Source: Phytophthora hibernalis (Eukaryota > Oomycota > Peronosporomycetes > Peronosporales > Peronosporaceae). Taken from it: 64,000 nucleotides of DNA. The translations under genes and the position numbers were made by a program. The first letter of the stretch is position 1, and each line of letters begins with the position of its first letter. The stretch spans positions 248,001-312,000 of the forward strand of contig JAAKBF010000060.1 of assembly GCA_012656075.1 (NCBI GenBank), written 5' to 3'. Of this stretch, positions 44,522-56,565 are shown in pieces. The notes beneath the pieces are model-generated. The model searched no databases, was not told the DNA's origin, and saw only the letters and a program-made list of their open reading frames with translations.

Positions 44522-46777
44522 TCACGAGAGGCTGTCAACCACGGATTGCGGGGGAAGACTCGGTGCAGGATCCAACACGTTAGGGTTGGTCCCAGGTGTA
44601 GTTGACAGTGTTGCCAAAACCACGGTATGGATTCGTATCGGGCGTTGCACACGTCTTGGGGCCACACGATCCAGAGCAGGCATGGAAGTCGGGTTATGAG
44701 TAGGGTGAACGTCTTGACTGGCGTGCTCGTGATCACTTGCGTCCTGCTCCGAAGTCTCAGCCACTCCCGCAGTAGCTTGATCGTCCTTCTTCTCTTCCGA
44801 AGCTACGCTGTGGAACGACCGAGTTGCCCCAAGCTGCAGACGGGTAGGTGGACTTTGGCCAGGAAATCCGGACCCAAAGATGAAGTCATTGTCCACAGCC
44901 TCCAGAGCAATAACACTGGCAGCACCCTCACAGGCTTTTGCTGCAGCGGCACGTGTGGACCGACGACGAGGTGTTCCTGAAATGGACGAAGATCCTGTAG
45001 GAGACGCCGGTGGTGACAGCAAATCGATGGTGGAAGCTACTGAGGACGTACTAGCAGTAGACCGGCAACGAGCCGGAATCAGCCGGCAGCGGTGGGGACG
45101 TAGGAGTCGATTACGAGCCGCGCTTGGACTTCAGCCGATGTTGGTGAGCGACGCGAGATTTCGACTTGGGGTGAGCCTTCGGACGACCCTGCGCTGACTT
45201 CGGATTTACTGTCTTGCCGGCATGGACCGAAGACCGAGTCTTTAATGACTTGAGATAGAAAGTTTTCCCGCCAACGACAGCCTGCTGCGGACGAGCACGC
45301 TTGCCCAGCGGAGATGAAGCGGGGCGAGCTGTCGATGACGGAGTCGCAAGCAAGGAGTCCGACAGATCATCCTGATCCTCAACTTCACCCTCGCTGCTTC
45401 CTCCAAAACCAACTTTCATCTCCGTTGACTCTGCTGGAACTGCGGTAGCAGTCGACGCCTCATCGTCGGCGGACGAGTCATCACGAAGATGATGAACTTG
45501 CCGAGCAACTCGTTTGGCTAAAGCCTTCACTGTCAACGAAGAATCCGAGTCACGAATGGCGTCCCGAACGATGTCCACAGCATCTGGGTCCAGCCCGAGA
45601 ACAGCGAGATCTCGTTCTTCGATGCAACCACCTATGAGAATGAGAAAGCGAACGATACGAATTAGCAGAAAAGTCACGACAACCGGCGAATTCATGGGAA
45701 CCTACCTTTCGACAGGAAGAGCAGAGTGTCTGCATCCAAATGCCGGTCGTCGACGTATTTGCGAAGGCATTGGTTGGCGCGCAGCGTCTCGGCTACCGTG
45801 TATTTCATATCTTTCAGCAAAGCTCGCTGAGTATGATCAGCTGCAGAGTCACCCTTTTGAGTCAAATAATGGTGAAGCTGGCGAACACAACTGGAAAACA
45901 GGGCCAGGTTCTTCTTATAGTGCTCACGGTCAAGAGCGAGCTTACGAAGCAGAGTGTCATTGTAAGTATTGGCAGCTTCCAGAAGGGCCTTGGTTTTGTC
46001 TACGATCTCGCTATGGGTGGCCACGACAGCCGTCTGGTCCACGAGCCGGCGATCACGGGCAATGCGAAGCCGCTCGGCTATCTGCACCTGCTTCTTTAAC
46101 TAGGCGTTTTGAGCGCATTGCTGGTGAAGGAGCAGCTTAGCAGAACTCAACTTGGATTTATCGTCGACGGCAGCTCGTTCTGCAGCATCCTTGGCAAGAC
46201 GGGCGTTCGTCACTTCGGCTTGCAGACGATCAAGCTCTTCGACGAGGTCCCGAGGGTCCTCAGCTGGCTGATTTACAACGGCAACGAGATCCGGCACCGA
46301 ACGATCCTCAGCGGTCCGGCAATCACGTACAGGGTTGCCAGGACTAGCAGCACTCAAATCAGTTGCACGATGCATCGGGTTGCATCCGTAAGATGTGACC
46401 CAAGGACGGTCATCAGCCTCTCCGACGACTCTTCTGACGCGTCCGTCAACAAGCCATGCAAAGCCGTTCCTTCAATTTCGGTAAGCCGAGGCGCACTCGC
46501 TCCTGGCTGCTGGAATGATACCGAGCAATCGTTGCACATGTCAGCGGAAGCAATGAGCAACGACGGAATCAATGCATCGCGTATCGAGGACTGCGAGCCG
46601 ACGAAGCATGGAACGGAGCTGGACAAGAGAACGAGCGCTGCCGGAGGAGCCGCAGCATCAGCACTGAGCTACGGCGGCGGCGACGACGACGCCGCGCCTG
46701 CGAGTAAGCCCGCGAGCTGCATGAACTGGTGCAACACCCGCCGCTGAATCCGCCATGAGACGATGCGAGTTCTTCAT
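44522..46777 (-). CDS. Antisense spliced accessory gene of the gypsy element (coiled-coil / basic protein)
   Basis: On the minus strand a frame from ATG 46375 runs to 45706, broken only by one TAG near 46100. It is heptad-rich and strongly coiled-coil (EELDRLQAEV.. to ..LRKLALDREH). At 45705 a GTAGGT donor and at 45632 a CATAG acceptor define a 74-nt intron; splicing joins ..LLFLSK to GGCIEERDLAVLG in frame. Exon 2 continues with an acidic Ser-rich linker and a strongly basic tail (RPKAHPKSKSR.., about 45150). It ends at TAA 45111, or after one base shift continues through a Ser/Pro/Ala-rich region to 44522. Upstream fragments to ATG 46777 (acid- and Ala-rich, in two frames) may be its original N terminus. 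The function is unknown; a nucleic-acid-binding or capsid-associated accessory protein is conceivable. Confidence 0.5.
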
Positions 46778-46984
46778 GAGCAACGAGCAAACAATGTCCA
46801 ACAAGCGGTCGTTAGCCCCGCCATTCGAAGCATGCAGCGATGAAAGCAGGGTGCATGGACGTACCGAATTGTCGTTGAAGGAATTGGCGCGCAATGTCGC
46901 GCGCGGAGGTGAGCGAACTGGAGGTCGTGACCATGAAGCGCGTGCAAGACACCACAACGCTCGCCAGGTGTGCTGGTTCGCGAT

Positions 46985-46998
46985 GCGGTGGGGGCAGT
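46985..46998 (+). other. Polypurine tract
   Basis: GCGGTGGGGGCAGT, purine-rich except for a few bases, lies directly before the 3' LTR where plus-strand synthesis is primed. Confidence 0.6.
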
Positions 46999-47982
46999 TG
47001 TGGTGTAGCGAATTGCCTCTCCGCTGCTGCTGTCACCACTGCCGCTTTCGTGATTGACAAGCAGAATCCCGTTGGGGAGAATGTGCGACGGGGCGGAGAT
47101 TGTTCGAGAACATCCACGACAGAGTGACAAGGCACAAGAGCGAGGCGAAGTACGGCACACCAAGTTCAGCGAGAGGTCGCCACCGGAAAGATCTCCGGAC
47201 CGTGGCCTTTGGCGAGTAGTCGCTGTCGGTTGTCCAAGGAAGATATCCGGATTGTGCCCTTGGTGAACAGTCACAACCGGAAGATATGCCGGATAGGGCT
47301 CTTGGAGCTCTGTCAGGCCGACGCCGAGGACTCGGTGGTTTCACAGCGGACGAGTTCACATTAGATATTTGTATATGGCATAGGAAAGAATAGTATAGAG
47401 ATAAGCGCTCGCAGAGCGCAACAAACAGAGCAGATTTTCCTTCCGATCGAAAGAGTTAAGTCCGGTTACGGTAAGTGTCCGTAGCGTCTGGTCCGGCTTG
47501 ATCGCCAGGATTATGCCTGCCGGTGGACACGAAGGTTGAAGTAATCAAGTGTTCATCCACCCGGCAAGTCCAAGAAGCGAGATTGTGTGATTGATTTGCT
47601 GCGTGTGCAGAGAACGAGAAAGCTCGTTCGACCGAGGGAGTGCTACCGAGGCCTCCTTCCTACCTACCCGCCGGAGCTTTGCCCCGGCACCCTCGCTTAC
47701 CGGCTGAAATGCCCTGGACCCTTCCTTCTGAGGGCCAGCGAGGTTTATTTGTGTGTGTGCGTGTATTGCAGACTAGCCGTGCTCGTGGCTAGTGCTGTGG
47801 AGTTGATTGGTTGCCCTACCGACAAGTCGGAGTACGCAGGGTCAGGCCAACCCGGTGCTAGGGCTGAATCAAGGACTTCAGGTCAAGACTTCGCCCAATC
47901 TTCACCTCGTCTTTGCGGACGAGGTGTGTGTTGGGGGTGGGAAAACTAGCAGGACATAATTCTGGCGTGTTCATACACGACA
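46999..47982 (+). repeat. 3' LTR
   Basis: 984 bp. It differs from the 5' LTR by a CT dinucleotide, a C/T change, run-length differences (G3/G4, C4/C3, G4/G5), one G/A change and one GT unit. Confidence 0.95.
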
Positions 47983-48980
47983 CTGCATTTCACTGATTGC
48001 TTGGCAAACTCCGATCCTGAAAACTCGTATCTTGCAATGCGATCCAAAACACGCCAGGTTTCTTCCTTGTTTGATTCCAGTGACATATTTCCCGACAGTG
48101 CTGAGTCTCAGAGCAATCCGCAGGTCAGCACCTTCGCGAAGTGGGCGGACTTTTATGGATGAAGCAGGGCAGGTCATTTTCCGTTGCAACAATCTGAATT
48201 GACGGGGGTGCGTGGATCGATTGAAGAGCGTAAAAGTATGGAGTTAAATGGAATGGAGCAAAAGCCGTTAGCTGGTATGTTGTGGGATCACGCAGAACAA
48301 CTACATGTAGTGACTTCGAGCTCAAAGGCAGATTCACATGAGATTGCGCAAGACACCAGGGCTGCAGAAGTGGTAACTACTGCACTAAATATCGTGAGAA
48401 GCCCTGCAGAATTAGAGGAGTATCTTAACGCAAACGCAGAACCCAAGATCAATACTTCGAAGTGATAGTGTTGTCGAAGATCATGGGGAACTGGATGATT
48501 CTGACGAAGAGATTTCAGTGATGTAGGAGCTCTCGTCGATTTGCTTGTCACTTGCAAACGAAGAATCGTCCATTTCAAGTGAGCTGCTAGAGCGCGTTTT
48601 TGAAGAATTGATAGCTGTCAAGCATCGTGATGTTCTTGCAATCCATCCGTCTTTCCTCCTGGGAATTCAAATGCAGTCGACTCGTTGCTTTGTTTAACAC
48701 TGTGAATCCGTGAAAGATGACTTTGAGCGCCGGATTAGATGAGTGTTCAGTCCCCTCACAGGAAAGGCATCAGATCTCGAACACACTGCTTCGCTCGTTA
48801 TATAATCTGCGTTTTGTCCGGGGTAAGTCATTCAGCAATTTATTCGTGGCGCTCGAATCGACACACAGCACCATTCACTGTACCTGAATGTATTGTGCTC
48901 GTCACCTCTACTTGCAGATTAGAATGGCGGATCTGAAGACGAAATATGGACTGTTTGAGTGTGAACTGCAACAAACCCTG
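47983..48980. other. Right flank of the gypsy insertion, no supported gene
   Basis: A plus frame of about 75 codons (ATG 48238 to 48465) is acidic and has no motif. Nothing else is recognised. Confidence 0.4.
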
Positions 48981-50621
48981 CTAGATATGGCGATCAGGCC
49001 TCGGACAATACAGTATGATATTGTACGGCAAGACCGAGCTGTCAGTAGTAATTACGGCAGTATGAAGAGGAGCAATAATAATAACGGGGCCAATATCAGT
49101 ATATTGAAGTTGCATTACGTGCTTGGTTGGTACATGTATTACGTACTCGGAGTCAACAAGCGACGAGGCGTTCCACAAGTCCCGATTCGCGCGCAAGAAC
49201 GCCAGCATTTCGAAGTTAGCAGGCAGCATGCACGTCCGTTGAGGGGTCAAAACTAACTTGCACTGCGAGAACAAACGTTCAACCGTGTTCGACGTCGGGG
49301 GACCTCTTTGGCCAGAGGGTCATAGCTGACCGATGTCGCACCAGTGTTGCGAGGCTGCTTTCTTCCTTGGGGGATCTCGCTGGCGTAGTTGTCGTCCGAA
49401 CGCTCCTTTCTCTTCCCGGCGCTGGCCTCCGGCTCCACCACGAAGCGCTACACAGAACGTTCTTCGGAGGCATTCAACTTGCTACCGTTACCGATCTTGA
49501 CCAAAGCAGCTTCAAATACAGGCGTGTGCACAATTTTGCGCTCGGGCGCAAGTGGTTGACCATGACGGGGTAGTCATCGGCCACCTTGTCAAACAGAAGG
49601 CGTACATCCGCCATGCTTGTGCTCTCGTCTTGAAGTGTCTTGCAGACACTATCCAGCTTCTTGAAGTGCTCGAGAAGGCTCATCAGCCTCTTGTGAGCTG
49701 CTCCGGTAGGCACATACTCTTCAACAGCATCAACCTGTCGATTAGCATCTCGATTGCGCTTATAGCGCAGCACCATCTCAAACGTCGAGGACCAGCGAGT
49801 CATATTCCGTTTGATAGGAACCAGGTCCGTGAAGTTCGCGAGCTCCGCCGAATTGTTGCAATGTCGAAGTTGTACCATGAGATAGTTCAGGGCAGCAAGC
49901 TCGGTCTCATACGCAGCCAGATACCGGTTTACCGCCAAGTTGTAGCGGTGGCTCGCGCAACCGACCAGGGGCAGCCCCAGTAGCGTAGCAATTCTCTGGT
50001 TGGTACTACAGTTATCACCAACCAGAAAGGCGACCATCGAGATATCCTTGTTGTACAGAGCCAACACACGCATGAACATCTCGATGTGCACTTCAGCATC
50101 TCTTCGATGGGCGACAGCGCCAGTAGTCGCTCGCGACGCTTACCGTTCACGTGGTACACACAATAGATCGCCACATAGTGTACTGAAGAGTGGGACCAGC
50201 CATCCCACATGGCACCGAACAGCTAGCCCATCTCCTTCTCAATCAGCACGCCGACCTTCTTGGAGCACAGCTGCATCGCGGACTTCAACGTCTTGGATGA
50301 GATGGGCTTCAGGCTGGACATCGACCGCGTGAGCGCGTTGTCGACTTCCGAAATCGGTTGGTTTCTCTCGACAACCCATTGAAGCCATTGGTATCGGTGC
50401 TGGGTTGCATCGGAGACGAAGCCGAAGCTGGTGATGGGAACATCTGACGCCGCCCTCGAGTCATTGTAGGGCGTCTCGAAGTCGGGGTGGGTGGAGATGA
50501 GATGCGACATCAAGTTGCTGTAGCCAGATTCAGGTTGCTGCTTGCGGGGGCTCCGGCACCGAAAGTCACCTTGCCCTTTGTCTTCAAAGAAGAATGCGCA
50601 GATCTCTCGGTCGGGGGTCAT
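48981..50621 (-). pseudogene. hAT-family transposase with BED-type zinc finger, broken
   Basis: On the minus strand: a BED-like finger (about 50600-50480, RCRSPRKQQPESGYSNLMSH), then a stop TAG near 50223. The RNase H-like core follows: MWDGWSHSSVHYVAIY at 50210 with its catalytic Asp, FLVGDNCSTNQRI at about 50030, CASHRYNLAVNRY at about 49950 and RNMTRWSSTFEM at about 49800. The hAT dimerisation segment is ERLFSQCKLVLTP.. to FLRANRDLW (about 49280-49180). Frame changes lie near 50110, 49490 and 49300. All blocks of a hAT transposase are present in order, so the copy is young but inactive as written. Terminal repeats were not located. Confidence 0.75.
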
Positions 50622-50940
50622 CTTGTCGAAATGGAGAATGAATGAAGTACGGGCTGGAGTGCTGCGCGTTGACGTGCTGTCTGCAAACCAACCATTGCTT
50701 TCTCCGCCTGCCTGCCAGTCGTTGGCGTACCCAGCCCAAAAACGGTGGCGAAACTTGGAAGCACTTTTAGATTAACGTTTCCGTTTCCGGTTCATAAAAA
50801 TTGTACATGTAAAAGTTCAAAAATCAAGTTGGAAAATTCATATACCACTTATTGTAGGACGGAACCCCTTTGCAATTTCATTCTACGTCCCAGAACAAGT
50901 GAGTTTCGTCCGCTGCTTGCCACCCATTTCAACAATAGTC

Positions 50941-51830
50941 ATGACGTCGGTCAAGGTGTTCGCCGGCTACCACGCGCTCGCGCTGCCGCTTCCACACAGC
51001 TCGTTCCGGCGCTTCATCTACGCCAAGCAGCACGACGCCAAGCCCGGCGCCAACGCCGAGTCCGTTTTAGCCGCTGGCCGCACCGCGTACCTCGTGAATC
51101 TGCCACCCAACGCGTCCGCCGAGTGGCTGCGCGCGTGTCTCGAGCCGCTGGGCGCCGTGCAGCACGTGGAGGAAGGTCACGGAGGACTCTTCAATGAAGC
51201 AGACGAGGACGAAGTTATTGCAACGAGTGACGTGGCTCACCGCACAGCGCACGTGGTGTTTAAGGCTCCGGAATCCCTGGACCAGCTGCTGCAGGTGGAC
51301 GCTCTGGAGACACCTGCGCCGAGCAAAGACTGCGGTCTGCAAGGTGAGTTATCAGAGTGTCCACATGAAATGGACAATGACTAATGCTTTAATTATTACA
51401 GCGTACGCGGCCAAGTACCGCCGCAACCGACCTGGACTCTCAGAGGTGAAGGAGATCGCGGACCGCTTCATGGCGGTGTTCGACGAGGAGGAACAGGAGG
51501 ACAAGCGTCGACGCGAGGAACTCAAGCAGCAGGTGGACGACGACGGCTTTCAGACGGTCGTGAACACCAAGAAGCGCGGCATCGTGCAGGCGGAGGAGGT
51601 GCTGGCCAAACCCGCCAAGAGGCTCAAGAGCAAGGAGCTCAACAACTTTTACAGGTTCCAGACGCGCGAGAAGAAGCGAGACCGTACGTCGAGTTGTACG
51701 ATGGAAGGTGTGTGTGGTGTGCTAATTGTGGTGGATGGATACAGAGCTCAAGACGCTGCGCGAACGCTTCGAGGAGGACCGCCAGCTCGTCGACAAGATG
51801 AAGAAGGCCAACAAGTTCCGACCCGAGTAA
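50941..51830 (+). CDS. Ribosomal RNA-processing protein 7 (RRP7-like)
   Basis: Exons 50941-51343, 51402-51683 and 51745-51830 give 256 residues. The introns are 58 and 61 nt (GTGAGT..TTACAG with a CTAAT branch-like word; GTACGT..ATACAG) and keep the frame exactly. An RRM-like segment (AYLVNLPPNASAEWLRACL, about residues 50-68) is followed by the diagnostic Rrp7 C-terminal domain: DDDGFQTVV, ELNNFYRFQTREKKRD and a terminal FEEDRQLVDKMKKANKFRP helix. RRP7 acts in small-subunit pre-rRNA processing in the nucleolus. The gene is intact. It converges on the glutaredoxin gene 70 bp away. Confidence 0.88.
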
Positions 51831-51901
51831 ATCCCACGTGTACTTTTCAACGACCACTCATCGTTTTTTGCAACTTGTCCAGCAACGTTCCTAACCTGCT
51901 C

Positions 51902-52578
51902 TTAGATCTTGACCACGTTGTCGTAGAGCGGGACGTCGCCGGCCTCGGAGAAGTACTCAAGGAAGGCGCGCACCTTGGTGGGCCACTCGACACCCTTGAC
52001 GAGCGTCAGGCCGCGCAGTTTGCCGAACAGGTCCAGGTCGTCGTAGCTCAGCTCGGCGTTCACCGAATGGCTCGAGTGCAGCATGGGCTCGAGCTGCAGC
52101 AGCAGCTGGTTGACCTGCGCCACGAGTTCGGGCGACTTGGCGAGGTTGTCGCTGAAGGAACCGAAGCTCTTCTCCTTTTTGTTCTTGAAGTAGTCGCGCG
52201 ACTCTCGCAGCACGAACTCGGGCAGCGGCGCTGCGTGGAAGCGCGGCAGGTAGAGTGTCGTGAGCAGCGGCATGGCGGCGTCGAACCACTTGGCCAGATC
52301 CTCGCGACCCGAGGCCTGTTTGAGGATGGGAGCGCCGCCGTAGTGCGTGTCCACGTAGCTCACGATGTCCCAGGACTCGGGGAAGGGCTTCTCGCCCACA
52401 GGCACCAGGATGGGCGCCTGCTTGGAGCCCACGAGCGCAATGGGCGTGGCCTCGTCGTGGTTGGCCAGGAACAGAACGTCGTACTTGACCTGCTTGAGCC
52501 CCATCGCCACACGCGCACGGCAGCAGAACGGGCAGTGATCGTAGACGTACAGCTGAGGCAGAGTGGCGGGGTCGACAT
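51902..52578 (-). CDS. Glutaredoxin 2 (GrxB)-type protein, one apparent frameshift near the start
   Basis: Two-domain glutaredoxin/GST fold of about 225 residues. The redox site reads CPFC (a CPYC variant) at residues 16-19, followed by RARVAMGLK, the cis-Pro region (KQAPILV) and SWDIVSYVD, then an all-helical C-terminal domain. The long frame has no usable ATG. The ATG at 52578, in good context (CACC-ATG), lies one base out of frame, with the shift at the G run 52568-52571 of the plus strand. One more base there gives the N terminus usual for the family. Reduces disulfides or glutathione adducts, probably in the cytosol. It lies tail-to-tail with the RRP7 gene. Confidence 0.82.
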
Positions 52579-52823
52579 GGTGAGGGCAATGCACTTGACT
52601 TGGGCTCTTGGACGCAAATTCGGAAGTGAGACGGTGTCTGCTTGGATTACAAGTACGTGGCAGCTTTGACTTGACGTTTGTATGGACCGATCTACACGTT
52701 GCAAGATCAGCTGATCGCACCGAAATGAATGCCCCATTTCAGCCAACTTGAAGTTCGTTTAGAAACCGATACCTGATGCCGAATCATCTTCGACGGGGTC
52801 CTCTGCATTAGGGAACTTGCACC

Positions 52824-55800
52824 ATGGATCTTGGGGCTGCTGCGCACTCGACGGCCATGTGCTGGGCTGCGGCTGAAGGAAACTTGGACGCGATGCGCCG
52901 CCTGCGCGAGGAACACGGCGCCGACGTGAACGCCGCGGACTACGACAAGCGGTAGAGAAAGCTCCTTCGAAAGTCTCTTTTGGCTCTAAAGTGACTAAAT
53001 TCCTTGCCTTTTGCACAGAACGCCGCTGCATATCGCCGTGAGCGACGAGCAGCTGGAGATGGTGGACTACCTTCTGCAGTGTGGAGCCAACGCCGAGGCG
53101 CTGGACCGCTGGAGCCGCTCCCCGTCGACTGCGCGCTGGAGACGCAAAATGTAGCCATCTTACGACTCCTGGAACGCGCCAACTACGCGACATTTGGACG
53201 AATCAACGAGATGACGCTGCTGGAGAATAAGAAACCGTCGACTGGCGAGATCGAGGGGATGAGCAGGTAGGTGCAAGTGCAACTTTGTGACAGGTTGAAG
53301 TGATTGACGTGTGGTAATGTTGCAGAAGTCGGTCCAGTGTTGATGTCGCCGCCTTCTTCCGGGCCGTGCAGGAGGGCAACGCCGAAAGGTGAAGCGCTCG
53401 TGGCTCGGCGGAATGCAAGTGAACGTGACGGACGACGAGGGATGCACGTCGCTGCATGTGGCGGTGGAGAACGCACAGTTGGGAGTCATTGAGCTGTTGC
53501 TCTCGGCGGGGTCAATACCAATGTGGTGGATGCACGCGGTCGATCGCCGATCAGCATTGCGCTGGAGAAGCAGCAGTTTGCCATTGCGGAGATGCTGCGC
53601 GCCCACCAGAAGAAGAAATTGGTGAGTCGACAGGTCAAGAGCAGTGAGGACGAGCACAACATCGCGCTGGCGTTCAGAGCGACGAAACAAGGGGATTTGG
53701 ACAAGCTCAAGGAGCTGGTGCCGGAGCTGGTGCGACCGGATATGGAGGATTACGATCTGCGGACGCTGCTGCATGTTGCGAGTGCGGAAGGCCATTTGCA
53801 GATTGCCAAGTATCTGGTGGACTGTGGTGCGAATGTGAACTTGCTGGATCGATGGGGGTCATCGCCATTGTCGGATGCGGTCGACTTTGCGCACAATGAA
53901 TTGGCGAAGTTTCTTATTGCCAACCATGCAACTGAGAGCGGATTCCGAGCTACGGTAGCTGTCGACCACATCGACAATGCGACGCTTGCTGCAGCGCTGG
54001 AATTTACACTTCGCGTCATTACTCGGGTACGTACACCAGCTCTTCGATTTATGGCAAGGTGTTGGTGACTTACTCTGCGTTTTTGTTTTTGTTTTGAAGG
54101 ATCCCTGGTTGATGGGGCAAGTGCACTGTCCCGTGCTGGACGACGACGATAATTGCATCCTGATCACTCACAGTATCTGGCAAAAGAACAACTCCACCCT
54201 TCAGCGACAGCATAAAGGTGCAGCTATACTATCGCCCCGAGCGGCCAAGAATCGCCCAATTGATACTGCAGCGCTGTGGGGAGATGCTATCCAAAAGTAT
54301 CGGAAGGTGTCCTCCATGATCATGATTGATCCTGGCCAAGGGCACGTTGGGAGTGTTTTCAGTGGACAGCACCCGGAATGGCTCGATTTGCACGCAGCTC
54401 AGCAGTCTCAGTTCTTTCTGCTTCCACACGCTCGGCGTGCTGGCATCCAAACCGTTGTGTCTGTACCAATGATCTGCAAAATGTCGACGGTCGCAGTGTT
54501 GTCCTGGTACTCCGACCGCACCATGTCCGAAGATCAGCACGAATTGCAGCGAATTCAACGCGTTGTTCGCTCTGTGATGATTTTATCCACACTTCGTCAA
54601 GAGCTGCTCAGTGCTACTGCGTCTAACCTCGGCTCTGGGCGGATTCCTCGGTTCCAGTATTGCCAGACGCTGGATAATGCCATCACAGCGAATGGAGAAT
54701 TGACCGACCCGTCAATTCGGCGTGATGACTGTAAGTTCTATTGCTACTGTAAGCTACCCTTGTTTTATTAACTGTGTGCTTGCTGTGCGTAGTGAATGTT
54801 TGCGACACCACTCCACTCGCGCTGGAGTGGGGCTTGTTCGATATGGTGGATACGCTGGCCACCTCAATGAGCAGCGAAGACCATGCAGCTGTGGTGCCGA
54901 TCTTACGCTCGCTTGTACTTTTGCTGCGGAACGGTCTCTTTAGCGACGCGCTACGTGAGCATGGTCATGGGGAACCCCACGAGCATGATTCATCTCTGAA
55001 GCACGTGATCGAAGAGTGCAACGGCAATATCCGAACCAAGTGGGCTTTGCTAGGGCACCTGAAGTACTATTTGCAATATCTGTACACCGTTAGTCCGACA
55101 GAGGCGGAGCTGTTCAGTGATGTCCATCAGCTTTCCCACAAGGTGGAAACATATTTGAAGGAGCAGGGCACGGACGATGATAACGACGACAATGTGAGCT
55201 CTAGCAACACTGATGACATGGAGGTTGATGATGGCCCGACGACATCAACACCCGTCGAGCCTGCACCGGACGCCACTCCAGACTGCGTTTTGTGCAAGTA
55301 TAACGTTCCAGGTAAGCCATACGGAGATGCCTCTGATCTCGACTGCATGGTTCTAATCTCAATGCTGTATTTTGTAGGGCACATTCACCCTGGCCGAGAG
55401 CCGATCCCAGCGATACCCCCACCAAAGGTAACTCCCTTCCATACGAAAACATCCAAATCTTCACACGGTAATGATCTTGATAAGGCTTCAGCAACCGATA
55501 TTCTTGCGACTAACGTCAACATGTTTTTACTGCAGGCGAAAAGCTCTTCGGGCTCGCTGAAAACCCAAAGTCTCCAGTGTTTCGACAGATCGAACAGGTT
55601 CGCTTTTGGTTGTATTTCTTGACTCGATCCCCTGCACATACTGATCTGTTTTTCTACTTTGTTTGCAGCTACTGGAGCAGCTCGAGAGCGAGTACGACGC
55701 CTTCGAGCGCAAGTCGGAGCTTGTCGATTGCTGTGATGGTGCAAAACCCGCGACGTTCACGTCCAGTGACCTGTACGACGCGATCGGGTCTGCCCATGAC

Positions 55801-56370
55801 ACGCCAGTGACGCGCAGAAGCTCTTCAGCGGACAACCCGAGGAAGCAGTTGCTGGACGTCATCAACGATATCATGCACGACACATCGTGTGTTATCACGC
55901 GCGAGCAGCTCTTCGCCCTCCACAAATGTCTCCTCCCAGCGTCCAGTGGACAGGCTGGAGTGCTTCGTACCGACTTGGCCGTCGGATATGCCTCGACTCG
56001 CATCTACCGCGTGTTCATCCCCGCTGGAGAGATCGAAGCCGCGCTGAACAAGCTCATTGACACCCTCAATGACGCCAGTCGGTGGGAACATCGCCCACTT
56101 CTGTGCGCCTACTACGCGTTCGCAGTGCTCGTGTTCTACATCCACCCGTTCCACGACGGCAACGGACGTTGCGCTCGACTATTAGGCAACTTGGTGGCCA
56201 AGAAGTTGGGTTTCCCACCACTACTACGCGCCGCCGACAAGACCATCCAAGTCCCCGAATTCCTGCAGAAGGCCATCGTGACCATGGAGATCATCCGCAA
56301 TAGCCGGAGACAAACGCGTCAAACTCGCATGCTGTCCACACGCAGAGAGAACTCGTCCATGTGGTTCTGA
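52824..56370 (+). CDS. Ankyrin-repeat / GAF-like / Fic-domain protein
   Basis: Eight exons: 52824-52951, 53019-53266, 53326-54026, 54100-54730, 54793-55311, 55378-55437, 55536-55597, 55669-56370. Introns are 59-98 nt, GT-AG. Ankyrin repeats fill about the first 330 residues (TPLHIAVSDEQLEMVDYLL.., TSLHVAVENAQLG.., LLHVASAEGHLQIAKYLV). A GAF-like sensor domain lies at about 54110-54550. A charged helical linker follows, then a Fic domain with the full catalytic motif HPFHDGNGR (56143-56169). Fic enzymes transfer AMP or a related group onto Ser, Thr or Tyr of target proteins. Four one-base losses (C run 53120-53123, GG at 53388, G run 53508-53511, C run 55426-55430) must be allowed for. The donor of the last intron, GTTCGC, is weak. 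No inhibitory (S/T)xxxE(G/N) helix is evident. Confidence 0.8.
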
Positions 56371-56565
56371 TCCAAGGTTCGTCAATACACATCTTTGATA
56401 ACAGTATTGTCACCCCTCTGATGACGTTAGACCCTTTCCAGGAAAGGCTGACGTGAGCACTTGTCCCACATTTGTCAGGTCCTGTCGTCATCGTTATCAG
56501 TTCCTCACTTGGGATTTTTCCTCCCCCAGCACAGATCAAAGAGGAAAACAAAGTTCTACACTAGG

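Larger units (their letters stand above)
33889..47982 (+). mobile_element. Complete 14.1-kb Ty3/gypsy LTR retrotransposon (chromodomain, dual RNase H) with antisense module
   Basis: LTRs of 987 and 984 bp (33889-34875, 46999-47982) start with TG and end with CA and are flanked by the same short target sequence (ACTGC at 33884-33888; CTGC after 47982, or ACTGC if the shared A is counted to the flank). Order inside: primer-binding site, gag with zinc knuckle, protease, reverse transcriptase, RNase H, second RNase H, integrase, chromodomain, a 3.7-kb region with minus-strand genes, polypurine tract. Between the LTRs I count two substitutions plus five small indels in short runs, so insertion was recent. 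gag-pol nevertheless carries frameshifts and a few stops. Confidence 0.93.

Noticed and set aside
51194..52669. 491-codon plus-strand frame running through RRP7 exon 2 and across the glutaredoxin gene
   Set aside because: Its start is RRP7 exon 2; the rest is the complement of the glutaredoxin frame.
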